Shown: piece after piece, positions 30,170 through 42,590 of the stretch
How the letters are laid out: each line of letters begins with the position of its first letter
How positions within the stretch are numbered: the stretch's first letter is position 1
DNA from: Armigeres subalbatus
Taxonomy: Eukaryota > Arthropoda > Insecta > Diptera > Culicidae
Length of the DNA stretch: 64,000 bases
Assembly (NCBI RefSeq): GCF_024139115.2
Contig: NC_085139.1
Location: 16,897,284 to 16,961,283 of the forward strand
Reading direction: 5' to 3'
The notes under the pieces: model-generated
What the model was told of the DNA's origin: nothing
Database searches by the model: none
What the model saw: the letters and a program-made list of their open reading frames with translations, nothing else
Translations under genes and position numbers: made by a program

Positions 30170-31110
30170 ATGTATTGACCAATTCGGAGGAACTTTAGGA
30201 GGACATCCAGTGGTCACTCAAGTCTATGTGTATGGATCACGAGAGGGCCTTCACTGGCCATTCAAGTCCATAAGTAAGGGTCACGACAATAATGTCTTGC
30301 TCAGAGTGCGATAATAGATTTTTTTTGTAAAACCGCGCTCCTCTGGGTCGAGTTTCGTTAATTGGCAACTTTTAGGGATATTCCGGAAATTTCACGGATA
30401 TTTATGAAGGACCTCTGATGGCCACTCAGGTTCATAACGATAGTTATCTGTAACTCAGAATACGTCAATGAAAAGCTTCGAAAAGCCGCGTTCTTCTATG
30501 GTGAGTTTCATGAATTCAACATTTGTACGCACAGAAAGAAAAAGTTGTTGAAATTTACACGAAAGTAATGCACATAAAGGGAATGCCAAAAAGAGCGTAA
30601 ATTTAAACGAAGTTATCGCCTGAATGTATACAATTTGTATTGCATCATGACACTTTTTAAACGAATAAGTGTCATAATGCTATGTAAATTGCATACATTT
30701 AGGGCGAACTTGTTGGAAAAGATCCATGTACGCCCAGAATAGTGTAATTTTCCACGTCATTATTATTTACGCGCTGATTACTTTTCATTATTTTTTTCTG
30801 TGCGGATGTTCCGGAACTAGGAAAGGACCCCCGGAGGCCCTTCAAGTACGTTTCACTGAATCACGACAATCATTTGTTATTCAGAGTACGATAATAAAAA
30901 GCTTTGTAAAAACTGCACTCTTCTATGATGAGTTTCATTAATTGACCACTTTTACGGACGTTCCGGATCTTCCGCAAGACATCCGGTGGCCACCCAGGTC
31001 CATCAAAATGGGTCACCACAATCATTTGTAATTTGAAAAAAAAAAATCGCGCTCTTCTATGATAAGTTTCATAAATTGGCCACTTTTACGAACTTTCCGG
31101 GTCTTGTTTA
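30170..31110 (+). repeat. Satellite array, about 150 bp period (plus orientation)
   Basis: Monomer anchors (GAGTTTCAT..ATTG.CCACTTTTAC) recur at about 30173, 30359, 30510, 30930 and 31071. Subtracting the 273-bp MITE at 30530-30802 gives periods of about 141-151 bp after a longer first interval. It is the same family as 21740-24640, in the opposite orientation. Confidence 0.75.
30530..30802. mobile_element. MITE, CACAGAAA ends, copy 1
   Basis: Ends CACAGAAA and TTTCTGTG bracket 273 bp with an internal imperfect palindrome (TACAATTTGTATTGCATCATG / TATGTAAATTGCATACATTT). A second copy lies at 31289-31550 and shares AAGGGAATGCCAAAAAGA and AGAATAGTGTAATTTTC. It interrupts a satellite monomer. 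Confidence 0.8.
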
Positions 31111-31129
31111 ACATTGCACTCGAGATTGG

Positions 31130-31800
31130 GGTTCGGAGATATGGCATGGAAAGGAAAGGGTTTGACATTCAACTCTACCAAGAAAAATTACATATTTGCG
31201 GGTAGAGACAAAGATGTATCTTGTGTTTTTGATGCTGATGTAGTGCTTGATGGGGAGTTTTGAAGTTGTTGAAGAATTTGTTTATCTACACAGAAAAAAA
31301 TAAAAAATAAAAAAATAATACATTAAGGGAATGCCAAAAAGATCGTAATTTTAAACGATATTTTCGCTTGAATGTATGCAATTTGTATTGAATTATGCCA
31401 CTATTTATTCGATTAAGTGGCATAATACTATACAAATTGCATACATTTAGGGTGAAATCGATGGAAAACATTCTTGTATGCTCAGAATAGTGTAATTTTC
31501 TGCGTCTGTATTTTTTACGTGCTGATTAGTTTTCATTATTGTTTTCTGTGTGCGACAGTGACGTTTATCTTAAAGAGAGAAGCCGTATTGTTGCTGATTC
31601 TACCAGTGGCTCCTTGCGGACATGAAGAATGGGCAATAAAGGGGCGAATCGGAATGCCTTTTGGGTTTTCGTGCGAAAAATGCTACGAGCAATACATTCT
31701 CGGCGGGAAACTAGAAAATGGTGTGTGTCTATCAAGTGTAAAAAGAAAATAATGTGAATCGTATAACATACGACAGACTTCAGTGGGCTTGTCGCTTACT
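31130..31800 (+). pseudogene. Non-LTR reverse transcriptase 3' fragment, split by a MITE
   Basis: 31150-31288 encodes GLTFNSTKKNYIFAGR and then, after a shift, EVVEEFVYL. These match GLTINSTKTKYMVAGR and EVVEEFVHLGRL in the element at 54685-56290. After the MITE (31289-31550) the match resumes with LILPVAPCGHEEW, GGKLENGV and the RLQWA region. This is the thumb and C-terminal part of the protein; catalytic domains are absent. Confidence 0.8.
31289..31550. mobile_element. MITE, CACAGAAA ends, copy 2
   Basis: 262 bp, same family as 30530-30802, inserted within a reverse transcriptase relic between the codons for FVYL and the following DNDV-like block. The internal palindrome pairs ATGCAATTTGTATTGAATTA with TACAAATTGCAT. 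Confidence 0.8.
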
Positions 31801-32115
31801 GTCACGTACACGCTGGTTGTACGCTGTGGAATACTTTTTTAGGTAAGTAAATAAGGCCGTTGCAAATATTTCATTAACATTTGGTCTATAGGTCTCCAAA
31901 AGGTCAAAGGGGGGAGGGGGTAATAAAAATAAATATTAAAATGAAAAAAAAAAATAAATAAAAACTTCTCGGATTTGTTAAAGAATGTTTTGAAAATCTT
32001 CAAAATTATCCGAATTTTTTTTGGTTGTCCTCTCAAAATATTATTTTTTGGCAAAAAAATCCGAGGGGGGAGACAAATTAGTTTTTAAATATTTGTATCG
32101 GCCTAGTATAAAGAT

Positions 32116-32426
32116 TAGACTGGCCCAGCTTAGTATGGGGAGAAAGAAATGTTCTGTGAAATTGTTCTGTAGCATACCAACTGCCGTTTTTGCAATTCTG
32201 AGGTCAATCGAGCAATCAGAACTAATTTCCAGATCGAATGAGTGACGGAAGTGTATTTTCCTATACATTTTGGATGAAATCTCCATACAAACTTCAAATC
32301 AAATGCGCCAGCTTATGCAACAAGCAATTGAGCTGAAATTTTGAGAGATTGATTTTCTCACCCAAAGACACAATCCTGGGGGTGCCCCGTGGAATTCGAC
32401 AACTTTTTGTTTCCTGGGCCAGTCTA
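32116..32426. mobile_element. 311-bp MITE with 8-bp target duplication
   Basis: Inverted ends TAGACTGGCCCAG at 32116 and CTGGGCCAGTCTA ending at 32426 are flanked by the exact duplication ATAAAGAT (32108-32115 and 32427-32434). An 8-bp duplication suggests hAT (or P-type) transposition in trans. There is no coding capacity. Confidence 0.9.
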
Positions 32427-32439
32427 ATAAAGATGTTGC

Positions 32440-35400
32440 CGTGTAAGTCAGACGCTACCACATCAGTGAGAAGCTTACATACAATTTTGTTTCCTATTTT
32501 CGCATGGCCCACCCTGTATGTGAGCCAGTCGCATGCCTCCGAACAACCCGGACTCTCCCATCATCATTGCGGAGAGCATAAACTTTTCGGCCAGCCAGGA
32601 ATTTGCGGATAAACTGGCACATGAGTTAGTTATCGCCGGCGTTCGCGATTCGGTAGGGGGAGGATAAAATAAACTGTTTTAATTGCCGCTAACCGTGTTA
32701 GCAATTCAGTGCGCTGTGCTGCCTTTGCTGCTGCGCGGGCTGGCTGGCTGGCTGGCTGGTGGTGGTTCTCGGCACTTAGGTACCCTCTGATGTATCTGCC
32801 TGTAAATGGTCACACGATTTTATGCGACGTATAGCAGCATCGAGTGCCAAATTGGGACGGCTATTCCGGGTGGGAATTGGTTTCTGCTGATGAGTTACGC
32901 CAGTCTCGTCATTTAGAAATGATTTGTTGGATGCGGTTTTTGGTTCCAACACCGCCGCAGCGTTAAAATTTTATACTTTATCAGGTCAATAACATCGGTG
33001 GGATGGTGCGGCAGATAAGCACTGAACGTTTATTGCAATGCTTTTGCCGTTCTCGTATACTCACTATTCAGTGTACGTAAAGGCTAATGGATCACTCCAA
33101 AACAAAAACAAAAAGTGAAGCAAGTTTGTTTTTATTTTTTTTATAGAGAATCATCGGACATACTGCACTCCGATGTTATCTCACTAATTCAATATTCTCT
33201 ATTTCAAATACCTACATTGATTTTAAGTGACGCTTCGGTTATCATCATATGTTCTATGCACTGGCAATCCTGTTGTTAGGGACACTGCAGGTATTTCCGT
33301 CCATCGTCGTAGGGGCTCGGCTAAAACCAACCGGCTGGTACGGTTGAGCTTGGCAAAAAAATGTCTCTTCTATTGGTTTTCGAGACTATGACGAAAAGAC
33401 GAAAATGCCTGCATTAACCCTACTGATTATTTTTTCGTTATAATCTCTGTTCGAATTACAAAAAACAAAAACACTTGTTGTTCTATCATACCCGGTTCAG
33501 CTATGCGGTTCAGAATGCGGTAGTTGTTCACAGTTGCTGAATTATGCAAAATGAATCAACTGTTCCAAAACGTTCTACACAGAACCGGGTGGATCTTTTT
33601 GTATTATTTGCGTTTGGCGTTAGACTATTTGAAAGCAAAGTTATGTCTTTTCCAATACTTGACTGCCTCTGAGGCAACGAACTGCGAGTAAAGCTTTCCC
33701 TAAAGTGAGTCACAATGGGACATATTGTCAAAACATTTCTCGCCTCCACGCTGTGCTTCTGAAGAAACAAAAATGAAGTGCTAATTTGGGCGGGATTAAA
33801 ATTCCCCACGGCAAAACGCACCATCACGGATTGTAAACAGCCTCTAGTGAAGTGCGCCCTCCCAAGTTAGTTGACATTTGACTGAGCTATCTCAGCATTA
33901 ATCACACCCAGGCCTAGCGTTTCTGGTCGTGCTGCTTTGCTGTCTTCTTTTTCATGGCACAACCGCGCTCTCAGCTGGAATTTGGCCTGTCCTTCAGCTT
34001 CTTACCATTTCTAAAACGTTTTAACTAAATGTCTGCCTGTTTTTATGATTTATGGAACGAACGAATTTATGCCGTGAAAAAGCAATTCGACTGAACCAGA
34101 AATGAACCTCGTCGTCTTCGGTTTAACTAATCAACGATTTCGCCCACTTGGCTAACTGGTGACCCTATTGCTTATCCATATTTTCGGAAACTCGTTACAA
34201 AACCGGAGGGAGGTAGAGAGAGAGGCTGAACCAACCAGATAGCTCTTTATCTTGTCCCATTCGAACAGAAACAACCCAAGAAAAAAAAACTCTAACACGA
34301 TTTGCAAACAAATGTGTTTGGCTTACGAAATAGTCGTTTGTGCAGTTGTTTGTCTTGTGATAAGCTTTCGGTGATGCTCCGCCGGCTTTAGGGGATGGTC
34401 CACCATCGTCGATATCGGAGCTTTGTCGCTGCTTCCTCAAGGGCCTGAGGAGGATAGTTGGTATCGATTTGCTCCCCTGGACAGTTCGATATGTGAAGAA
34501 TATGCAGAAAGTTTGGATTGAGCAATCTCCAGAGTCAGATGTAACTTTTTACTTTTCAATTTTCTATCATTGGGACATTTTTTTCCACTTTTCATCTCCA
34601 AACCTCATAGATTTTCCAAACAACCATCAAGGCGGAAACCCCAGGAGGAAAATTAAGCAATTCAATTAGGTTCAACTTGCCACTTAAATTTTTGGCTCTC
34701 TCGTTTGGTCCCAGATGACACGGCATCTGGTCAAATTAGCCATCTCCGAATGGAAGAATAATGCAATACACTCATTTCCACAAATTGACTCAATTAGCAT
34801 ATTTAGCTTCGGTGTGGAAACACGGCCGTGCGTCGCCACCGCCGCCGACGTCGTCGTCGATTAGGAATGAAAAAAAATCTGGTTTTCCACATTCTCTTCC
34901 CGAGCACGGTGTGCGTGTATGTGCGTTTGTGTGTCACCTAAATTATCATAATTCAAACAAACGCAATTATTCTCATCGCCTAAACGATGTTGGTGCCATT
35001 GGTTTGTTGTCTTTTTACTGGCTGTCGCCACTACCAATTCCGCTGACGCACAACGGACCTGAGAGTACTTGGTGTCTAAAATTGAGACGCTTTTTTCAGT
35101 CATTCTAATGTAATACATTGCAGTAATCCTGGGCTTAGTTCCAAACGAAATCAATTAAGAAAGCGTAGGAATATTCATTTGACCTCCAGAATAAATCTGT
35201 TGCATGATTTAATGATATACCAATAAAAGTTCTGACCACCAATGCAAATAGCCGTGGATCCATTTTTGGTCTCCTCCTTATATGGCAATGCCTTACAGTG
35301 CGCCGTCGCCCATCCGTTCCAGTGGCGGCCTTCCTTTATATCTGTTGCGCACCTCCCCCTCGCTCGTTCTAAAGCACTTTACCCAAGAGAGAAGCCGTTC

Positions 35401-36370
35401 GTAACCTAACCAAACAGATTGCACGCTCCGTGATTAATCTATCTCGGGCTGCTCGGTTACAAGATGAAACGAGTCGGAGATTATCATAAAACGAAGGCAA
35501 ATCTAGTAAAAAGCGGAAATTTATATCTGCACTCTGGGCTGCCGGTGCCGTCTGCTGCAGCTCTTCGTCAACCGCAGCGCTTTAGAAGTCGCACAGAAAT
35601 TTGCGCGCGGTAGCGCAGCAAACCTCCAGGCCGATCATATTAAGAAATTCATATCAATCTATTCCGCCTCAGAGTCGTGCGAGATTTGATCAACCTTTCC
35701 ACCCCCATTCTCACACTTTGCGCTGCGGAGGGTTCGTGCACCGACAACAACGGCAGCGGCAGCAACAACCCGTCAAGTGGTGCTATCGTTCAGTATGTCG
35801 TTTGGCATTAACATCACCTCCATCTTTATCAGCACCGGTGATCACCACCACCAGGCAGGAGTAGTTGTGAGAAACGCCACCAACCGACGAGCGAACGACG
35901 ACGACGACGTCGGAAACGGAACCACCTGCACAGCCTCAGCAAGATCAGCAGACACCTGTGAACGTGTTTATTTTGAAAAAAGTTTTTTATTTCGGTGTTA
36001 TCTTTTCCACTTGCGGAGAAGGGTATAGAAATCGCATGGAAAAGCGGCGTTCCATTCGGGAGCAAAATCGGGTTGTTCTGAGTATGACAAACTTGGTTCA
36101 TATCATACGGTTGAGGACGAATGTACTAATCGGATGCAGAAATATTATACCCTTTAACCTTCCTAACGTGTTCGGGTCAATCGCACTTTCAAATTTCAAT
36201 AACTTTTATACGCAACAATGTGAAGGTTTGAAACTTTGACTTTTCCTATTCCGTGGAAAACCAACAACCAACCAACAAAACCTTAACGTTGGCCTACTTT
36301 GTAGAACGATCCTGAAGGGCTCCAAAAAAACTTACACTAACGGCCTAACGGTGTTCTGGTTATATTGATC
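32440..36370. other. Mostly unique stretch, no gene assigned
   Basis: The least repetitive part of the window. It contains a (CTGG)n microsatellite near 32728-32760, GC-richer blocks at 34820-35100 and 35270-36030, and pyrimidine tracts. No domain-bearing exon was recognised. The 35.3-36.0 kb block is the most exon-like (see the separate entry). Confidence 0.3.
35795..36028 (+). CDS. Weak candidate first exon, N-glycosylation-rich peptide
   Basis: The first ATG of this frame opens MSFGINITSIFIST and later carries NATN and NGTT. That is three N-X-S/T sequons within about 50 residues, with an acidic DDDD run, as in the extracellular N-terminus of some receptors. Upstream GC-rich DNA could be a 5' leader. 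A GT at about 35957 could be a splice donor, but it is weak. I cannot name a family. The trinucleotide-like repeats (GAC, CAC, GGCAGC) could equally give such a frame by chance. Confidence 0.15.
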   Translation: MSFGINITSIFISTGDHHHQAGVVVRNATNRRANDDDDVGNGTTCTASARSADTCERVYFEKSFLFRCYLFHLRRRV

Positions 36371-36383
36371 CGGATATGACTTA

Positions 36384-36595
36384 GGGTCTGTCTCATTTGG
36401 AGAATTAAACTTAAAAGTGGCAGTCACCGGTCAAAAGAATAGCTGGTGCTACCCAATAAGTCCAATAAGACATCGATAAAAAATGATTCGATATCTGTCA
36501 AAAATAATCTTGCTCTGCGAGCAGGGTTAATCAATAATTATTGAAATGTCTCTTTAAGTTTAATTTAAGTTTAATTCTCCAAATGAGACAAACCC
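36384..36595. mobile_element. PIF/Harbinger-like MITE, TTA duplication
   Basis: 212 bp with long inverted ends: GGGTCTGTCTCATTTGG and onward through AGAATTAAACTTAA, mirrored on the right with one mismatch. Flanking TTA at 36381-36383 and 36596-36598 fits the 3-bp TWA duplication of PIF/Harbinger, as does the GGGTNTGT-type end. No protein is encoded. Confidence 0.85.
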
Positions 36596-37109
36596 TTAGT
36601 AATATCTCCGACATTTCTCAGCTAAACTTACATGTTGTTTATACACCCAAAATAATCGCCAACTCATACATTTTCCGAAACTGACATTAAATCGATGATC
36701 GGCCACATCCAAATGCTGTAATCGCCAGTGGAAGAATCGACAGTTGGCCACTTTTGAATGGACAAATTGGACGGATTTGAATGGACGTAAGTTCTGCAAA
36801 TCATTATTGAGTTCAGACCCATAGGTTCTTCCACGTCAACTACATTCTATACAAAACCAATAGCATCCCATTGACACCATGAAGGTCTTTTTTAGGTCAT
36901 GCGTATGTTTTATTTACCATATAAAACAAATCCTGAGGAAATCCGGAAAAACTGTGTATTACCCGTAGGTTTTAAAAGATTTTCCAGTGGTAAGTTAGAA
37001 GATTTTTTAAAGCTCGGAAGAGTTTTCGGTGAAAATACAGAAAACGATTCTTTTGACTAATTGGCCACGTGGAAATTCGAAAAAAAAATCTCTTGAACTG
37101 CACAAAAAA

Positions 37110-40100
37110 GCCTAACCAGATTCCGGAGAAGCTTTACCGGATTCCGTTCGGAATCCCTACCGAAATGTGGGAGTTATTCTGACTGAATTCTGCTCGGAAT
37201 CCTGACCAGATGCTGTTTGGAATCCTGACCAAATTTCGTTCAGAATCTATACCGGATTCCATTTGGAATCCTGACCGGATTTGGTTAGGAATCCTGACCG
37301 GATTTCGTTTAGAATACGGACTAGGTTTCCTTCGGAATCCTGACCGGATTTCATTCCGAATGCTGATCGGATTTCGTTCGGAATCCTGATCAATTTCCAT
37401 TCGGCATCCAATCCAGATTCTGTTTGGTATCCTAACTGGATTTTGCTCTAAAATCTGGCCGGATTTCAGTCGGAATCTTGACCAGACTGCGTTCGGAATC
37501 ATGACTAGATTCCGTTAGGAATTCTAACCGGATTCCGTTCAGAATCATGGCCGGATTTTATTCGGAATCTTAACCGAATTCCATTCCGAATCCTGACCAG
37601 ATCCTGGGAGGAGTCCTGACCCAACTCTGGGAGAAATACTGATTGAATTCCGAGCGAAATTCTAACCGGATTCCGATTGCAGTCCTGACCGGATCCCGTT
37701 TGGAATCCTGACCTAATTCCTTTCAGAATACTGACCTGATTTCGGGCGAAAGACTTACCGATTTCTGGGCGGAATCCTAACCGAATTCCAGCAATACGAA
37801 TTCTGGAAGGAATCCAGATGCTGACTGGATTCCGGGTCGAATTCTGATCAAATTTGAAAAGGAATCCTGACCCTATTTCGTTTGGAATCCTGACATTGTT
37901 CCGGGAGAAATCCAGATCTAATCCTGAGAGAAACGCCGACTGACCTGACCGGACTCCGTTTAGAATCGAGCTGAATTTTGTTTGAAATCCTGATAACATT
38001 CCGTTTAAAATCCTGGCCTGATTCTGCTCGGAATCCTAACTGAAATCCTGATCGAATTCTGTTCGAAATCGTGATCGAATTCTGCATGGAATCCTAACCG
38101 GATTCCGTTTAAAGTCGTGACCGAATCCCGTTCGGAATCCAGACCGGATTCCGTTTGAAATCCTGACCGGTTCCGTTCCTAGTTTTCTCCTGATTGAACT
38201 TCAGTCGGAGTCCTGAACGGGTTCAGAGCGGGATTCTGGCCGGATCCCGGGCAGAAACTAATGTAATCTTGACCGGATTCCGGGTGAAATTCTGATTGGA
38301 ATTCTGACCGAATCCCGTTCGTAATCCTTAACGGGAGGAATATCCTGAACCAATTATGGGAGAAATCCTGACTGGATACCAAACAAAATTCTAACAGGAT
38401 TCTGTTTGCAATCCTAACCAAATTCCTTGTGGAGTCCTGACCGGATTCTGTTTGGAACCCTGAGCGGATGCGATTCAGACCTGAATTCGAGCGAAAGCCT
38501 GAGCGATTCCTCGGTGAATTTCGAATTGAATTCCTGGAATCCTGACCCGGTTGGAACCCTGACCGGATCCTGGGCAGATCCTGTGTGGATTCTGGGCGGA
38601 ATCTCGACCGAATTCTGTTCGCAATCCCTACCGGATTCCAAAACAAATCCTGACCGAATTCCTAAAGAAATCTTGACCGAATTGCGTTTAGAATCTTGAC
38701 CAAACTCCGTTCGGAATCTTAACCGGATTCCGTTCGGATTGGTGACCGAATTCCGTATGGAATCATGGCCGAATTCCGTTTGGAATCCTAACCGGATTCC
38801 GTTCGGAATCCTGACCGGTTTTGTCCCTAACTTTGACCTTATTCCATTTCGGGTGGAATGATGACTGGCTTCCGTGTGAAATGGGGCCGCATTGCGCATC
38901 TCCTTTCGATAGCTCTTTCGTATGACAGTTTGCATGGTTCGCTCGTTTCGAGTCGAGATGCGCAATGCCACCCCTGATTCGCGCGAAATCTTGACTGGAT
39001 TTCGGGAAGAATCCTAACCGTATTACCGGCTGAATCCAGACCGGATTCCAAGCGGAATTCTGATTGGATTCCGGGCGGAGCTCTGACCGTATACCGAGCG
39101 GCATACTTTCCGTATTCTGGAAGGAATTCTGGGCGGAATCCTGACCGAATTCCAGACTAAACCCTTACCGAATTCCTAACCGGATTCCGTTTGCAGTCCT
39201 GACCGGATCCTGTTCAGGATCCTGCCCTTATTATCATGGGCGGAATCCTAACCGAATTCCAGCAAACCGGATTCGAATTCTGGAAGGAATCCTGATCCTG
39301 ACTGGATTCCGGGTGGAATCCTGATTGAATTCCGCTCGGAATCGTATCCTGATTCCGGGAGCAATCCTGATCGAATCCTGTGAGAAATGCCGACTGCGTT
39401 CTGTTCGGAATCTTGACCTAGTTCAGTTTGGAATTATGCCCGGATTTCGTTTTAGATTCCTGCCCGAATTTTGTTTTGGAATCCTGACCGGATTCTGTAT
39501 GGAATCTTGTCCGGATTCCGTTTGGAACCCTGTCCGGATTCCGTTTTTGAATCTTGATCGGATTCCGTTCAGAATCCTGATTGGTTTCCGTTTGGAATCC
39601 TGGCCGGATTCCGGTTGAAATACTGACCGTATTCCGTTTCAAATGCTGGCCTGACTCCTTCTTCTTATTTACTGGTTTTGTAGAGGTATTAACTACTATG
39701 CTTGAATTGAATTGTTTACTTCCCTTTTTTCAATGATTTCTTATAGGTGTTTCACTGTTTCTCTTCTTAGATCATTGTTTCCATTTGTATATTTTTTTGC
39801 ACTGTTCCCATTCCTGACTCCGATTTTAATCCTAACTGAAATTCAAACCGAATTCCGTACGGAATCTTTACCGGATTCCGTTCGGAATCATGACTGAATT
39901 CTGTTTAGGATCCTAACCGGATTCCGCTCGAAGTCCTGACCGAACACTGTTTGGAATCCAAACCGGATTCCGTTCGTAATTTTGACCGTATTCCGTTCCA
40001 GATGAAATCGTCAACGGATTCCTAATTGACGCGAAATTCTGACCGGATTTCGGAAGGAATCCTGTTCGGATTCCTGACAGAATTCCAGACGGAATCTTTA

Positions 40101-42590
40101 CCGGATTCCGGGTGGAATCCTGTTCGGATCCCGGGCAGAAACTAAAATAATTTTGACCGAACCGGAGAAATCCTGACTAGATTCCAAACGAAATTCTAAC
40201 AGGATGCAGTTTGCAATCCTGATCGGATTCCGTTAGGAATCCTGACTAGATTTTGTCGGGAATCTTGACTGGATTTCGGTTAGAATTCTGATCAAATTCC
40301 GTATGAAGTCCTGACCGGATTGGGTTTGGAATCCTGACCAGATACGGTTCAGAATCTTGACAGGATTCCGTTCAGAATCCTGACCTGAATTCTGGCGAAA
40401 GTCTCACCGATTTCTTGACGGAATTCTAACCGAGTTCCAGGAATCCTGACCCGTGTGGAATCCTGATCAGATCCTGAGTTAATTCCTGGCAGAACCCTGA
40501 CAGAGTTCTAAAAGGAATCCTGTCCGAATTTTGTTCGCTATCGCTTCTGGATTCCTGAAGAAATCCTGACCGAATGTCGTACGGAATCTTTACCGGATTC
40601 CGTTCGGAATTCTGACCGAATGCTGTTCAGAATCCTGACCGAATTCCGTACTGAATCTTTACCGGATTCCGTTTGGAATCATGACCGAATTCCGTTCGGA
40701 ATCATGACCGAATTCCGTTTGGAATCCTAACCGGATTCCGTTCGGAATCCTGAACGGTTTTGTCCTTAACTTTGACCGTATTCCATTCTGGGTCGAATCA
40801 TGACCGGCTTCCGGGCGAAATCCTCACCAGAGTCCTGATTCGCGCGAAATCCTGACCGGATTTCGGGAGGAATCCTGACCTTATTATCGGCGGAATCCGG
40901 ATCGGATTCCAAGCGGAATTCTGACTGGATTTCGGACGGAGCTCTGACCGTATGCCAAGGGCATACTTTTCGTATTCTGGAAGGAATTCTGGGCGGAATC
41001 CTGACCAAATTCCAGACTTAATCCTAACCGGAGTACAGGTTGAATCCCTGGAGGAAACCTGACCGGATCTCGGGTGGAATCCCAACCGGATTCCATTCGG
41101 AATCCTGCCTGTATTCCGTTTGAAATCGGATCCTGTTTGAAATATTCATCGGATTCCGTTTGGAATCCCGAACGGATTCCGTTGGGGCTGATTTTTTGGG
41201 TGAATACCAACCGAATTCCAAGAATCCTAGCCGGATCCCGGGTGGAATCCTGACCGGATCTTAGACGAATCCAGACTGAATTCCGGGCGGAATCCTGGCC
41301 GATCTCTGAGAGAAATCCCGACTGGATTCTGCTTGGAATCATGACCGGATTCCGTTTGGAATCTTGACCGGATTCCGATTGGAATCCTGACCGGATTTCG
41401 TATGGAATTTTGACGTGATTCCGTTCGGAATCATGATCTTATTCCGTTCTGAATCCTGACTGAATCCCGTTTAGAATCCTGACTGAATTCCGTACAAAAT
41501 ATTTTCCGGAGTCCGTTCGGAATGATGACTGAATTCTGTTTGGAATCCTAACATGATTCCGTTTGGAATCCAGATCGGTTTTGTCCTCAACTTTCACTGT
41601 ATTCCATTCTGGGCGGAATCATGACCGGCTTCCGGGCGAAATCCTCACCAGAGTCCTGATTCGCGCGAAATCCTAACCAGATTCCCGAAGGGATTCCTGA
41701 CCGTATTATCGGCGGAATCCGGACCGGATTCCAAGCGGAATTCTGACTGGATTTCGAACGGAGCTCTTACCGTATGCCGGGGGGCATACTTTCCGTATTC
41801 TGGAAATAATAATGGGCATAAATTCCTAAACGGAGTAGAGGTTGAGTCCCTGGCGGAAACCTGACCGGTTCCCGGGTGGAATCCTGACTGTATTCCGTTT
41901 GAATTCTTTATCGGATTCCGTTTGGAATCCCGAACGGATTCCGTTGTGGCTGATTTTTGGGTGAATACTAACCGAATTCCAGGAATCCTAGCCGGACCCC
42001 GGGTGGAAACCTGACCAGATCCTAGTCGATCTCTGAGAGAAATTCCGACTGGATTTCACTTGGAATCATGACCAAATTCCTTTCGGAATCTTGACCAGAT
42101 TCCGTTTGGAGTCCTGACCGGATTCTGATTGGAATCCTGACTGGATTTCGTATGGAATCCTGACGAATCTTAACGTGATTCCGTTAGAAATCCTGTCTGA
42201 ATCCCGTTTAGAATCCTGACTGAATTCCGTACGAAATATTTTCCGTAGTCCGTTCGGAATAATGACAGAATTCTGTTTAAAATCCAGATCGGTTTTGACG
42301 GTATTCCGTTCAGAACGGAATTATGATAGAGTTTCGCAAATCCTGACCAGGATTCCGAGCGTTATTCTGACCGAGTTCCGAGCGATATACTGTCCGAAAT
42401 TTTGGACGCATTCTGAGCGTAATCCTGACAGGGCAAAAAAAATCGATTCTATTTGGAATCCTGACTGGATTCCATTTTGACTCTCAACTAGATACCAGGC
42501 GGAATTCTAACTGATCTCCGATTGGAATCCTGACCGAACCGCGGATGAAATTTTGACCTGGAATCCGGTCAAAATTCCATCCGTGGCAAT
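37110..42590. repeat. 5.4-kb degenerate minisatellite, 22-23-bp unit, with higher-order repeats
   Basis: Units of the type GAATCCTGACCGGATTCCG repeat about 230 times with heavy divergence. The half-unit GGATTCCG/CGGAATCC is self-complementary. Longer blocks recur. A segment starting GGTTTTGTCC..AACTTTGACC occurs at 38817, 40755 and 41577, truncated at 42293, the middle two being 822 bp apart. Another (TTCTGGAAGGAATCC block) recurs near 37800 and 39275. Repeat-derived frames of up to 185 codons occur, mainly on the minus strand; none is a gene. Confidence 0.9.
38883..38974. mobile_element. 92-bp MITE inside the minisatellite
   Basis: Ends GGGG..GCATTGCGCATCTC and GAGATGCGCAATGC..CCCC form an inverted repeat with a short GC-mixed centre. 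The equivalent positions in the related blocks at 40805-40835 and 41640-41665 lack it, so it inserted after the higher-order duplication or was not copied. Confidence 0.7.

Noticed and set aside
37134..41342. Several 90-185-codon frames rich in IRSGF, mostly on the minus strand
   Set aside because: They read the 22-23-bp minisatellite and its higher-order copies.
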